Below, in pieces: positions 45,153 through 57,046 of a DNA stretch of 64,000 bases; the stretch's first letter is position 1, and each line of letters begins with the position of its first letter. Both the position numbers and the translations under genes were made by a program. The notes beneath the pieces are model-generated. The model did no database searches. It was given only the letters and a program-made list of their open reading frames with translations, and had not been told where the DNA came from. The stretch comes from Corallium rubrum (lineage: Eukaryota; Cnidaria; Anthozoa; Scleralcyonacea; Coralliidae), in contig OZ035998.1 of assembly GCA_964035015.1 (NCBI GenBank), positions 32,592,628 through 32,656,627 on the forward strand, given 5' to 3'.

Positions 45153-45816
45153 ATGCATCAGTCAAATCCAAGCGTGCCCATCCCCCCCGGGACACCGCGG
45201 GGCATTTGATTCTTTGGCAAATCCCAGGGGTGGGGCATTTGAAAGACAATCTTTGCCCGGGGGTGGGGCATAGTAGATATTTAATCTTATATAAATAAAA
45301 AAGCAATTGGGGGTGGGGGCTGTAGGGGCAATCCAATTGCGCCCCCTCCCTCTAGCATTAAATACAAAACGTTGGTCCTAGCCTGTGCATTCAGAATTCG
45401 ATCATGGAGGAGTTTAAAGGTAAAGGTATGGAGTTTGTTGTATCCTGGTCGGGAATTTAATCTTCGGGAATTTAATACTAATAATGTACTGAGTGAGGGC
45501 CAGCGAATCATAACAACTACCAAACGTTTAAAACATCTCCTTAGTTGTCTACACCGGAAACGACAAAGTCGCCAAAAACGTGCACATGTATATGTGCTCC
45601 AGCAGAGCACTTCTTGTATTGTATTATAAAATATTTCAGCAAGAAATTCCCCGGGGTGGGGAATTTGCCAAAGGTTTTTGGCCCCACCGTGGGGCATTTT
45701 CACCTGCTTCTCATCCCCACGGCGGGGAATTAGCAGTATATTTGCAAAATTTGTCAAATGCCCGGGGGTTGGCCCGGGGGGGGGGGGATGGGCACGCTTG
45801 GATTTGACTGATGCAT
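45153..45816. mobile_element. GC-rich element, ATGCATCAGTCAAATCC termini
   Basis: About 30-bp terminal inverted repeats (ATGCATCAGTCAAATCCAAG / inverted) lead into poly-C and poly-G. Repeated CCCCGGGG, GGGGTGGGGCATTTG and GCCCCACCGTGGGGC words lie near both ends. The proline-rich frame across it comes from these words, not from a protein gene. Related fragment at 1547-1692. Confidence 0.85.
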
Positions 45817-45820
45817 TAAG

Positions 45821-46010
45821 CCCGGTCACACGGGATTAGTATTTGGATGGGTGAGCAATCTTAGCTTCATGTGAGTAGAGTTGTTGGTTCTCTCCTGTGC
45901 GTCGAGGGTTTTTCTCCGGGTTCTCCGGTTTCCCTCCTCAGTGAAACCAACAATGTCCTCAATTAGTTCTGTGAGCTAAATACATTTGACACCGTTATAA
46001 AAACACGCGG
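45821..46010 (+). mobile_element. 5S rRNA-derived SINE (SINE3-like) fragment
   Basis: GGATTAGTATTTGGATGGGTGA (45833-45854) matches the 3' internal region of 5S rRNA, including the C-box-like TTGGATGGGTGA. It is followed by a non-rRNA tail with CGAGGGTTTTTCTCCGGGTT. 5S-derived SINEs are known in animals; the tail family is not identified here. Confidence 0.6.
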
Positions 46011-46239
46011 CTTTTAACCAAACACCTTGTAAGTTTTCGAAATGTTATTTATTAAGCCATTTCTATAATCACAAATATGTGTTCACTGTTTAATTCAATT
46101 TTTTTTAATTGCAAGAAATTAAAAGAAAGCAAAAAGTTGAGCACTGTGGAAAGATCTTAAATATGAAACAATAAAATGCTAGAAAGGTCATAAAGACGAA
46201 AAATTAAGGTGTTACCAATCATATCATCAATACATCAAT

Positions 46240-46463
46240 TAAGTCTGGCAAGTCTATGCTGGAATTTAAATCCATTCTTAAGACCTACTTGTTTAAGGAG
46301 GCATATGGTTGTTAACATTAATGACAATATTTTACTATCTATTTTAATTAAATAATCGAATGTTTAATTAAATATATATTGTTAATATTCTTTGTATAAT
46401 CTAAAAACAATAGTTCATTTTGTAAGCGCATTGAGATTTCTTATATGCATGCGCCTAAGAACA

Positions 46464-46539
<76 letters not shown>
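46240..46539 (+). pseudogene. LINE 3' end with (ATT)n tail (L2/CR1-like)
   Basis: Ends with SMLEFKSILKTYLFKEAYGC and a stop near 46313, then a 3' UTR with AAGCGCATTGAGA and a long (ATT)n tail (46467-46539). The C-terminal LKTYLFK motif equals that of the LINE at 6.3-7.0 kb. Heavily 5' truncated. Confidence 0.8.
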
Positions 46540-47238
46540 GCTACTATTATCTTTGGTTCACTACTGAACAAAGTCTGATTATAAGAAGTAACATTAAGAC
46601 AATAGATTTTGTGCCTGAAAAGGAACTACTTCATAAACCAGAGAAATTAAGGACTTGATATTTTTCTTTAAGGCTCTCTACGGATATACAGACCTGAATG
46701 TTCACAAATTTGTTTCTTTTGTAAACAATGGTCGCACTCGACTTAGTCAAAACCCAACCCTTACTCTTAAAGTTCCTCTATGTAAATCCAGCACATTCCA
46801 ACTTCTTACTTCAACCGCATAGTCAAACTATGGAATTCAACCTGTAAAATACTCCCTACCACTAGTTTTTCTAGTCTTTCCTTTTTTAAAGGTTCCCTCA
46901 AAGAAATGTACTATAATTTAAGTTACTCAATTTTTCATGTAGATCTGCCGTGCACGTGGTCCCTCGTACGTGATTGCCCTGTCATAGGTCGTAAACTCAG
47001 TTGGGGTTGGGGTTTTTTTTATTTTTACGGGGAGTGCCCTGCATGGGACTTAGTGTCCCGTTCGCACTCTTCCCGTTTGGGTTATTTTTATTTTATTATT
47101 TTTATTTTTATATATATTATTTTTGTTAAATTTTTTTTTTTGCTCTTGTTTTGTTTTTTTGGTTTGTTTTTGTTATATAACATTTGATCATTGTAATTTT
47201 TTAGTAGATAACACAATAAAGTTGTAAAAAAAAAACCC
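46540..47238 (+). pseudogene. Second LINE 3' end with AATAAA and poly-A
   Basis: Across shifted frames: FFKALYGYTDLNVHKFVSF, NNGRTRLSQNPTLTLKVPLC, STFQLLTS, KEMYYNLSYSIFHVDLP and CTWSLVRDCP. These are the C-terminal residues of a non-LTR retrotransposon. A T-rich 3' UTR follows, with AATAAA near 47214 and A(10) at 47227-47236. It begins directly at the (ATT)n tail of the other LINE. Confidence 0.75.
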
Positions 47239-47600
47239 AAAAAACAAAAAACATGCTTGTTGAACATATAGGATTTTAAGGAAAAAACTCAAAGGAGAAC
47301 TTTTCTATGTCACGTATATTTTTTGTAACTAAAAGTGGGTACCCCACTCAAAACATCTTTATTTTAGATTCATTGTCAGCTTAAAAAATCTTATTCACTT
47401 TATTTATTTTCTTTATTAAACTTATTCAGTTAACATACTTTTTAACTGCATTTGTGGACTTAAGAAACAAATTAAAAGGTGCACATTTTTCATAATTATG
47501 AATAATGTAGTGATGATACAAAAATGCTGAATCCGCCATTTTACATTTTTCGTTTCGGTTCCACACTCAAAACCTCTGTATTTTAGCATTTTTGTCTCGC
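47239..47600. other. Intergenic, nothing recognised
   Basis: No feature supported. Confidence 0.45.
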
Positions 47601-48109
47601 TTGTACATAGCGGCGTAGCCAAGGGGGGGAGGGGGGCGAGGGGGGCGGTCGCCCCCCCAATGGTCTCCAAGACCGTTCTCGTGAAAAGTTTAAATCCGTG
47701 GAGAAACTTGGGGGGGGGGGGGTACAGTTGTTTTAAGTCCAAGTGAGTAGATAGTGATGTGTTATGTATATTGCAGGCATGCATATGCTATAAATTACAA
47801 TACTAAGGATCTATGTATACAAAATGCCTCCAACCTGTTTTTACATTTACGACTTGTTTATAAATAAATCTAAAGATATTCTGACATGTATCATTCTATG
47901 TTCTGGTTTGATTTCAACAAAATTATGTAATTTATGGCTTTCAGATTACTCTTAAATACTTGCCTGAAAATGCAGGAAATAGTGTTTCAGAAACACTAGA
48001 AATCCAAAATTTTCCGGGGGGCATGCCCCCGGCCCCCCTAGCATTTCGCGGTTCTCGCCCCCCCCCCCCCCAACTCCAAGACCCTGGCTACGCCACTGCA
48101 GTTGTACAT
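47601..48109. mobile_element. hAT-type element with 8-bp TSD
   Basis: TTGTACAT is repeated at 47601-47608 and 48102-48109. Ends AGCGGCGTAGCCAAGG and (inverted) CAGTGGCGTAGCCAGGGT, followed by G and C runs. The interior is shared in reverse orientation with 28719-28990, and GCAGGAAATAGTGTTTCAGA with the 15.8 and 32.9 kb copies. Confidence 0.82.
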
Positions 48110-50169
48110 TCAACATACCTATAGTTCGAAATGCATTTCGTGGTTGAGAAATATATCGAAAGATGTGTATTTTCGATAATTATGATTTATGATATTGACA
48201 TCAGTTTTGAGCGTATGTTAAGTCTAGCCTCTTGAACTGTTGATATGAAGTATGCTGAATTGTAAGACAAGTCGCAGTCGCAGATACCCGAGTCTAAGGT
48301 TTCGACCCTTAAGAGGGTGACACTTAATAGTACAAAGTACTAAGAAACTTGTGGCCCTCCAAAAAAATAACAAAAAGTAAAAGAATGCGGTATCTATAAC
48401 TATATACAGTATCTATATATCTGAATATGGACAATTAAAGGTATAAAGTATAATCAATATCTATAATACATGCATGAAGTATATATACTACGTAAATTTA
48501 AAATCAATAACAGACGTGAATTGCTTTATTCTTTCTGGTGCTTACGAAAACAACTGTACAATGAATGCTTAAAGATATTAATGGAGCTAGATGAACGCAG
48601 ACGTATATAATGGCAGTTTGTTTCAGCGGGGGAGCGGAGATAAGACCCTGGGTACGAGGTTGTTTGTTTCAAAGGGCCAAAGGCCAATAGCGGTGATTGA
48701 GAAAGTTCTTCCTGCTTCTGAAACCCACTTGCGCCAAGTGCACCGAGTCTGAACGAAAGGTAAATATGGTGCATACTTCACACAAGTGTTAACGTCACTT
48801 GCCAGAACATATACGTAGGCGTCTTATTATCTTAAGTGGGTGGTCCCGATAAAGATATTGATACTTTTTCCGGAAAATTCCATAAAAATATTCCAGGAAA
48901 TATAATATTTTTTAGTTTTATTTTACCTCACGTTGAACTCTCTGTCATATGAAGTATATTGTCGCAGATATACTTTAATTATTATCTTAAGCAGGGACTG
49001 GAACTAGTTTTCAGTTTTCTACTATTCAGAAGAACTTGCGTACATTACTGCATCACTACTGACACGAAAAGCGTTTCAGATGTCCAGCTCAAAGTCAGTC
49101 CGATTTCATTCACAACGTCCCATGCTCACTATGCTCGAGTCCAATAGTCCAATGTTTCCATGACGTAATGACTTCTCTAAAGCTTACTTTATAGTGTGAT
49201 GTTTAGTGTATGTTGCACATAGACATATAATGTTGAACATAGACATATAAACATGGTTTGGAAACTCGGTAAACTTCAAAACGGTTAACTACTTCTACTA
49301 TTACTAAATATAAATTTACGGCATGCTCAACAAATAAGTTTTAAAAAGACCATATCGAACACGAATACAACAAGGTTGAAATAAATATACTGTAATGAAA
49401 AAATTAACGTTTCGTCACGTCACGTCACGAGTAACATGACTAAAATCGTCAAAGTCGTCAAAGTGATGTGGGTTGATATAGATATTGATGATGTTACACT
49501 CGTGAAATGACGAAACATCAGTTTTTAAAGGCAAGTATCTATTTCTACCTTCTTGATGATGTAGTCTTTTAAAGATTATTTTCTGGGCAATAATATTTAC
49601 CACCGACTACGTTTTCCACCTGGTACCGTTAAATCTTGCACACATAGTATACAGGTAAAGATACAGAAAGAGTCGAAATTTGAGTGAGAGCAATAGGGCA
49701 GCCTGTTTTGGTTACTTACTGAACTATAGCGAAACTAAAATGACATATACTTGCTTTGGGTATAACACGGAGGCGCCAAGTTGGCTGACGACAATATTAA
49801 ATAAAAAATTTTTTGTCAAAATTAAATAGTCGGATTTAAACTAAAAATACATGTCTTAGACATCACTTTTAAAGCTAAACTAAGTCTTACTGCTAAGACC
49901 TCGAATTGTGTGAAAGAATTAAATAGCTTGTCCGATTATAGCATGCTGCAGCATAAACAAAATTTAGAACTCTGTAACTCTATACTGAGAAGGAATGGAG
50001 TCTTATCAACTGTTTGACGACAACTTACAACAACGATTTTCAAAATAATGAAAACATGTAAAACGACCAGCTCAATACATGATGAATTCTTTCTCAACCA
50101 CACTGAAGTCTGAATGCTTTATTAGGTGGACTCATTTCCAGTCCACCGCAGTCCAAATCTTGACTGCTT
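48110..50169. other. 2-kb stretch with no gene recognised
   Basis: 48600-48665 carries one ACCCTGGGTACGAGGTTG terminus of the 21.3 kb family. 49230-49283 is a fragment of the GGTTTGGAAACTCGG family. A small imperfect inverted repeat (CGTTTCGTCA / TGACGAAAC) spans 49409-49519. No coding exon identified. Confidence 0.5.
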
Positions 50170-50206
50170 GCACTGATACATTCACGCGGTCGGTGGACTC
50201 AATATT

Positions 50207-50583
50207 CACCCGATCCGCACGTTGTACCTAATAAACTACTATATATTATATACACATTGTATCCAGTAAGTTACTGGAAATTGTTTAATTTGTAAGATGC
50301 GCCAATTAACGGATTAAAATTCACTGCGCATCCCACAATCTTTGCCAAGAACTGTTGACCATAAATTACCAACAATATTAGGGGTGGTTGGCCGGGGACG
50401 TGGAGTCTAAAACCTCCCCCGACACTTTTCAGGTTAGGGTTAGGGTTACCCCCGGGAAATTCACATGAACCTCTTTTATTAAAATTAAGAACCTCTTTTA
50501 TTAAACACTTTCCAGTAACTTACTTGATACAATGTGTATATAATATATAGTAGTTTATTAGGTACAACGTGCGGATCGGCTGC
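50207..50583. mobile_element. Inverted-repeat element, ~80-bp arms
   Basis: GATCCGCACGTTGTACCTAA (50210) pairs with TTAGGTACAACGTGCGGATC (to 50577); arms continue through AAACTACTATATATTATATA and AAGTTACTGGAAA. The spacer holds a TTAGGGTTAGGGTTA word (50433-50447). Confidence 0.85.
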
Positions 50584-50639
50584 AATATTTTAACTCAGCT
50601 AGTGCGCAAATCTAGTCCGCGGAGTCCGCTGGTGTGAAC

Positions 50640-51480
50640 GACTCCTAAGCCATTCCTGCCCTAATAACGCCAGAGGATTTTATCATCAAAGGGGGAACCC
50701 TCAGACATCCTAGGTAACAATGCCGATTAACAAGCGATTGACACATTCCTGCCCTGAACTGGACAATAATGTTCCGTTCATTGTTTTACTCAAACGCACG
50801 ACGATTTTACTCATCAAAGGAAAAACCCTCAGACATCCTAGGCAACAATGCCGATTAACAAGCGATTGACACATTCCTGCCCTGAACTGGACATTAATGT
50901 TCCGTTCATTGTTTTACTCAAACGCATGACGATTTTACTCATCAAAGGGAAAACCCTCAGACATGGGACATCCTAGGTAACAATGCCGATTAACAAGCGA
51001 TTGACACATTCCTGCCCTGAACTGGACATTAATGTTCCGTTCATTGTTTTACTCAAACGCACGACGATTTTACTCATCAAAGGAAAAACCCTCAGACATC
51101 CTAGGTAACAATGGATTAACAAGCGATTGACACATTCCTGCCCTGAACTGGACAATAATGTTCCGTTCATTGTTTTACTCAAACGCACGACGATTTTACT
51201 CATCAAAGGAAAAACCCTCAGACATCCTAGGCAACAATGCCGATTAACAAGCGATTGACACATTCCTGCCCTGAACTGGACATTAATGTTCCGTTCATTG
51301 TTTTACTCAAACGCATGACGATTTTACTCATCAAAGGGGGAACCCTCAGACATCCTAGGTAACAATGGATTAACAAGCGATTAACACATTCCTGTCTGAG
51401 CCAGACAAAAATGCCCCTTTGTTGTTTTATACTTCGCCTAGCGCCAGGCGATATTACTCGCCACGTCAAAGACAATGGGT
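50640..51480. repeat. 128-bp minisatellite, six units
   Basis: CCTCAGACATCCTAGG marks unit starts at 50699, 50827, 50955, 51089, 51216 and 51344 (one unit has CATGGGA inserted). Diagnostic variants (GGCAACAATG, GACATTAATG, CGCATGACG) recur with a period of three units. Since 128 is not a multiple of three, the long minus-strand frames across it are not protein-coding. Confidence 0.92.
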
Positions 51481-51649
51481 TAAAGACCCCAGTGTCGTTT
51501 AATTTCTTGGACTATATGCACTTTTGTTATACCAAAAGAAACACATCGCTACGCTTCCAAAATTGAAATGGAAACCTGTTAACCAGGCTTTAGTTTGTTC
51601 ATAGTCAATAGAAAATATACATGATTTGGAAACCCGGCAAACTTCAAAG

Positions 51650-52463
<814 letters not shown>

Positions 52464-52465
52464 CG

Positions 52466-53362
52466 GGTTTGGCTTTACTGCCCTTATAAATATGTTCTAT
52501 ACGTGACTCGATTCGCAGGGTAAAGGGAATGTTCATAAAATTGGTACTCAAACACACTCATACAACTCTATACGTTTAGTCACGTTTAGTGTCGCAATGG
52601 GAGAGTAGAAAACAAATTTGCCCCAAAATATACACCACTAAGCATGTAGACAAATGTCTTGCACACTTGCGACACAAGCTTATTACGGAATAACAATGGC
52701 GCAAATCCAGCAGTTTCTATTTTACACGTATACGTATTTAAGAAGAAAAAAAATAACGTTAACTTTTTTAAAAAGTTAATGCATGGTAACAATTCACGAA
52801 GCACAAACAAAAGAAATCCGCGTTTAATGATCGTCTTTATACGTGCTAGAAAGTAGAAACACGCGCTTGACGTAGAAATTTCTTGCTAGATTTTACGGTT
52901 CACACAATTAAAGTCAATCTTCAAAAATTTTTCATCCACGCTATCGCTCTCATCAAATACTTTCTAAATACAAATACCTTCAGATAGGCTGTTTAGAAAT
53001 ATGTTTCCAGAATATTCTATCACAACTGTGATCACACGAAACCAGACTGGAAGTAATCAAGTAATCTTCAAACAATGCGTCGCGCAGTTGAACAAAGTTA
53101 GACGAAGTGAGCCGTGTTGAACATTAAACTTGATATTTGCGGACGTGAGTTTCAAATGTTAGGCTATAGCCGTTAGATATAATAGTGAGAATTACAGTGT
53201 TAGTGCGAAATGTTCAAATTTCATTACTTCTAAATAAGTGAGACGTTTGGAATGTGTATACAGGTGGGATGCTAACGCACTTGACATTCCTGAAAAAACC
53301 GTATCAAATTATAGAAATTAGAACAACATCAAATATGTGTGAAAGTCGATCTTGCACCCACA
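52466..53362. other. Intergenic, no gene recognised
   Basis: No coding frame or repeat supported. Confidence 0.5.
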
Positions 53363-53654
53363 GGTGAGGTAATATTTTTCTTCGCAACATTGTTGCGTTG
53401 CCAGTTGAAAAGTGTTGTTGCACGTATATTACCACCACCTAAAACATTGTCACGCAACAATGATTTTGTTGCAAGTTGAGAACATTTGTTGAAAAAACTA
53501 GACCCCAGTTCTACTTGTTGCAACATCAACATGCTGATTCAACTTGCAACAAAATAATTATTGAGTGACAATATTTAAGGTGGGTGGTAATAGGTGCAAC
53601 AACGCGCTTTTTGCGTGGCAAGTCGAAGATAAATGTTGCCTGTATTACCTCACC
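53363..53654. mobile_element. MITE with TTGTTGCAAGTTGA arrays
   Basis: GGTGAGGTAATA opens it and TATTACCTCACC closes it. GCAACAA/TTGTTGC words recur, and TTTTGTTGCAAGTTGA appears in both orientations. This is the uninterrupted relative of the split element at 37.9-39.85 kb. Confidence 0.82.
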
Positions 53655-54522
53655 ATAAAGATCACGCATTCCAACGCATTGTTAAGAATGGTTCATCGGC
53701 TCGTCAGTCTCGAAAAGCATATCGGTACTTTGTAGAACGACCTTTAAATCAATAATATCTTCCAGACATTTTCTCACACGCAATCAAAACAAAGGAATTT
53801 AAATAATGTACACCGAGACTGAATAAATGACTTGAACATGATTAACATTAACTTTAATTTTAACTTTAACAAAGACCTGTGTGTTTGTTAGGTCAAGTAT
53901 ATGAACTTATGTCACAAAGTCAAGGGGTTATTTCAGACCTGAACCAAAGCAATTGTATCGATTCTAAATGGACTACACTACAGTCGAAGAAATATGATGA
54001 ATGATAGATGGACACACCGCAAGCGACTTTAAAATCACACCATTAATTCAGACAAAAATTAAATTATTGAACATACTAGAAAAGGAAAAGTCCAGAATTT
54101 CTTTTTGACCTACATATGACGCCACGCTCACGGACACAACACGAAGCTCATAGCTATCTAACTTTATTATATAGTTTCAAATCGTGTTGCTTGGGCTGTT
54201 GCATGATTGCCCGTAATTCGACGACTATGACGTTGCCGCGGGGTTTTTGAACATGTTTTCAAAAGAATTGTTTTCAGGAGTGAATCTCGGCTAATGTGTG
54301 GTGATTCCGGTTAGACTCTTCTGTCATAAAAGTTGGCTTTTGAGAGGACGCAGCACCGACACCTGAGAGCCTAGCCTCCGTTAAATATAGTGTACTAGTT
54401 GACAGGAAAGAACCAATAATAATAGTGAACTTTATTTTTTGAAGATATCGACATTTTTACATAATATGTATTGGCCTTCGCAAGTTGGTTATTCCTATAG
54501 TAGTATATCAGATATATACAAT
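53655..54522. other. Intergenic, no gene recognised
   Basis: Nothing supported. Confidence 0.5.
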
Positions 54523-54899
54523 GGACCTTTTCACCAATAGCGGCGCCATCTTGAATTCGCAATGCATTATGGTCTATCCAGGGTGTTGAGACACAATGCG
54601 GGAATTTATTCTTTATAAATACTTTCGTGGCAACAATATCTAAATATAATAATTGTCATATTGGTAAAAGCAACAATTCTTGGACGTGTAAGGATGGATT
54701 CATGACAAATGTATCCTTATATGTATTGCTTTTACCAATATGACAATTATTATATTTAGATATTGTTGCCAAGAAAGTATTTATAAAGAAAAAATTACCA
54801 CATTGTGTCCCAACACTACACAAGCGCCCTTTTAATACCCTGGATAAACCATAATGCATTGCGAATTCAAGATGGCGCCGCTATTGGTGAAAAGGTCTA
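54523..54899. mobile_element. Foldback MITE, ~165-bp arms
   Basis: ACCTTTTCACCAATAGCGGC with GCCATCTTGAATTCGCAATG on the left pairs with the inverted right end; inner arms TTTACCAATATGACAATTAT continue to a short loop with GGACGTGTAAGGATGG. Confidence 0.9.
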
Positions 54900-55208
54900 T
54901 TACAGGAGAATTTACAAGCGAAATCATCTAGTAAAGTACATTAGTCATTTTGCTGTAAGCAATACTTTTTTAGACTTTTAGTTCCTTTTTGGAAGTAGAT
55001 ATGCTCAGTGGTGTTTTTAGTGACTTTTATATTAAGTAATCTGGCAGGGGGTTATACAACAGAACCCATTAGGATTTTTTGTTTTTGTTTTTTGGGAACC
55101 TTTATTAGATCTGTTAAAAATAATCTTGTGCCATGCTACGCATGTTTCGTTGACGATTGAAAATAAATGAAATTGAAATAAGTCATAAAGTTCGATGTAG
55201 CTTTGTTC
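54900..55208. other. Spacer with possible LINE-type 3' end
   Basis: 55130-55185 (CTTGTGCCATGCTACGCATG ... AATAAATGAAATTGAAAT) resembles a retroelement 3' terminus, but no coding remnant is visible before it. Confidence 0.35.
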
Positions 55209-55542
55209 TTAAGGCCCAGTCAAACGAGGATGAGAGTTGATGAGAGTCGATGAGAGTTGCAACTCTCGGTCGCGTTTGACCACCAACTCTCATCGACTCT
55301 AATGCACTCTTATCAACTCTCATCAACTTTGAGCTGGTTCAAATTTTAATGAGAGTTGATGAGAGTTTTTGCTCGTTTGACCGGTCGTGAGAGTTGGCAT
55401 ATGAGAGTTGATGAGAGTTTAGTACTTTGTTTACCTCGAAATTCGTTCCTGATCTCCCTGCTACGCGCGGTAAATCCTACAACTTCGTCAACTCTCAGGG
55501 TCAACTCTCATCAACTCTCATCCTCGTTTTACCGGGGCTTAA
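55209..55542. mobile_element. TTAA-flanked MITE with GATGAGAGTT arrays
   Basis: TTAA at 55209-55212 and 55539-55542. The element begins GGCCCAGTCAAACGAGGATG and ends with the inverted form (ACGAGGATGAGAGTTGATG). GAGAGTT or AACTCTC recurs about sixteen times in 326 bp, mostly near the ends. Confidence 0.85.
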
Positions 55543-55785
55543 GACTTAATTAGCACATCGGTTGAAAAGATGAATTTTCTTAATCCGGCATAACGAGTTT
55601 CCTAAAATCATAACCCGACAAAAGGACAAAACATATACGATTGGCTCGCGAGTTGTCTTGGCATTATACATGTAGTTAACTGTTGTTGCCCATCGAGTCG
55701 GTTTACATTACCTCTTTTACGTTGCCGACTGACTTGACATATATCTTTAAAGCTGTGTTTGACTTTCAAGTTGTCTCAGACTTAT

Positions 55786-56142
55786 GTTTACATGAAGCAG
55801 AATAGATTAACAGTCGACGCGGATCCAAAAAGGCCAGTTGAATCAATCCGGCAGACGCTTACATGGAAAATCCGATCTGTTTGGAACACTATTTTCAGTT
55901 TTAGAACACTATTTTCGGTGCTTTCCTCAATGACAGTGTCCATCATGTTGCACGACACGCACCAATGTCACTCATGCGTATATATAAATCAAGTGTTATT
56001 CAAGTCATTTTCTGGCGAAACCGTGTTTACATGAATATGGTTAGAAACAATCAAGCCGATTCTTATTGAATCTAAACTTCGTGAATTGACTTCAGCCATC
56101 CGTTTCGATCAGATCGAAAACTTTCAATCTTCTTGATTAAAC
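55786..56142. mobile_element. DNA element with GTTTACATGAA termini, copy 2
   Basis: Shares GGAAAATCCGATCTGTTTGG-type, CTTTCCTCAATG and CGATCAGATCGAAAACTTTC blocks with copy 1 at 4760-6173, but lacks the ~450-bp core seen there. Confidence 0.65.
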
Positions 56143-56869
56143 ACAACAAGGAGAAACAACTGATGGGAGATTTCAGATTTGACTTGAACACTCAATCCGC
56201 TACATATTTTACTTATTTTAAACATACAATAACAGTCTGTGAGCCAATACTTGAATACAAGTCGTGCTAAATATACCTGCCGACAAAGTGTTCCATAAAT
56301 TTGCCTGCCGACAAAGCGGTCTATCTCGCAACACATGGCGGACGGAATGTCTGAATTGAACGGGAAAGGATCTGATAAAATTATTCATTAGCATCTACCA
56401 ACTGAAGCAGTCACATTACGCAATAAGTAAAACCCCAAGTTTTCGATTAAACAACCTTTAGTGGACATCATTTTGCCAACTACGCCAAGGCGTTTCGCGC
56501 GCAAGCTGTATGATTCAAACTGTGAAATTTCGAAGTTCGGTGTAAACAAATGGAGATCAGGTGATTTGCTGTTTCAGTTTTGAGCCGATTTTTCATGTCA
56601 AATAACTTCCGACTATAGAAGAGTTTGAAGAGTGGGACAGATTATGGTTTTAAGAATTGTCACGCCAAATAACGCGACTAAAACGAGTTAAAGCGTGCAC
56701 GGGGCTAATAAGCCGAAGCGCGCTAGAATTTAATAGGGGAGTAGCCTTTTGTCTTGAATTGTTAAGATATCGTTGAGCGTGAGAAATTCAGCAGCTTTAG
56801 ACATTGCTTTGGCGGCTCTGGAGGCAAAATTATCGGCAACCACATTCTGTGGTTTACTGATTCATGCAG
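56143..56869. other. Intergenic, no gene recognised
   Basis: Nothing supported. Confidence 0.5.
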
Positions 56870-57046
56870 TCCCATTTACACTACGCTCAATTTTTGGTAC
56901 GGCTCGGATAAAAATGGTATACGTACCAATTTTACCCGTGCTCGGACTACCTATTTTAAACAAGGTCCGATCACGGATAAAATTGGTAAGGGTAACAATT
57001 TAACCGAGCCGTACAAAAATCAAGCGTAGTGTAAATGGGCCTTTAA
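56870..57046. mobile_element. Short MITE with GGTACGGCTCGG arms
   Basis: CCCATTTACACTACGCTCAA pairs with the right end CAAGCGTAGTGTAAATGGG; inside, GGTACGGCTCGG and ACCAATTTTA words repeat in both orientations. TTAA follows on the right (57043-57046). Confidence 0.8.

Noticed and set aside
45287-45829. 180-codon proline-rich protein on the minus strand
   Set aside because: It spans a TIR-bounded GC-rich element and its proline runs come from poly-G and CCCCGGGG words.
50973-51475. Repetitive minus-strand proteins with VFPLMSKIVVRLSKTMNG repeats
   Set aside because: They come from the 128-bp minisatellite; the period is not a multiple of three and the frame changes from unit to unit.
50640-51480. 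CRISPR-like array
   Set aside because: Direct repeats have no unique spacers; this is a tandem minisatellite in a eukaryotic genome.
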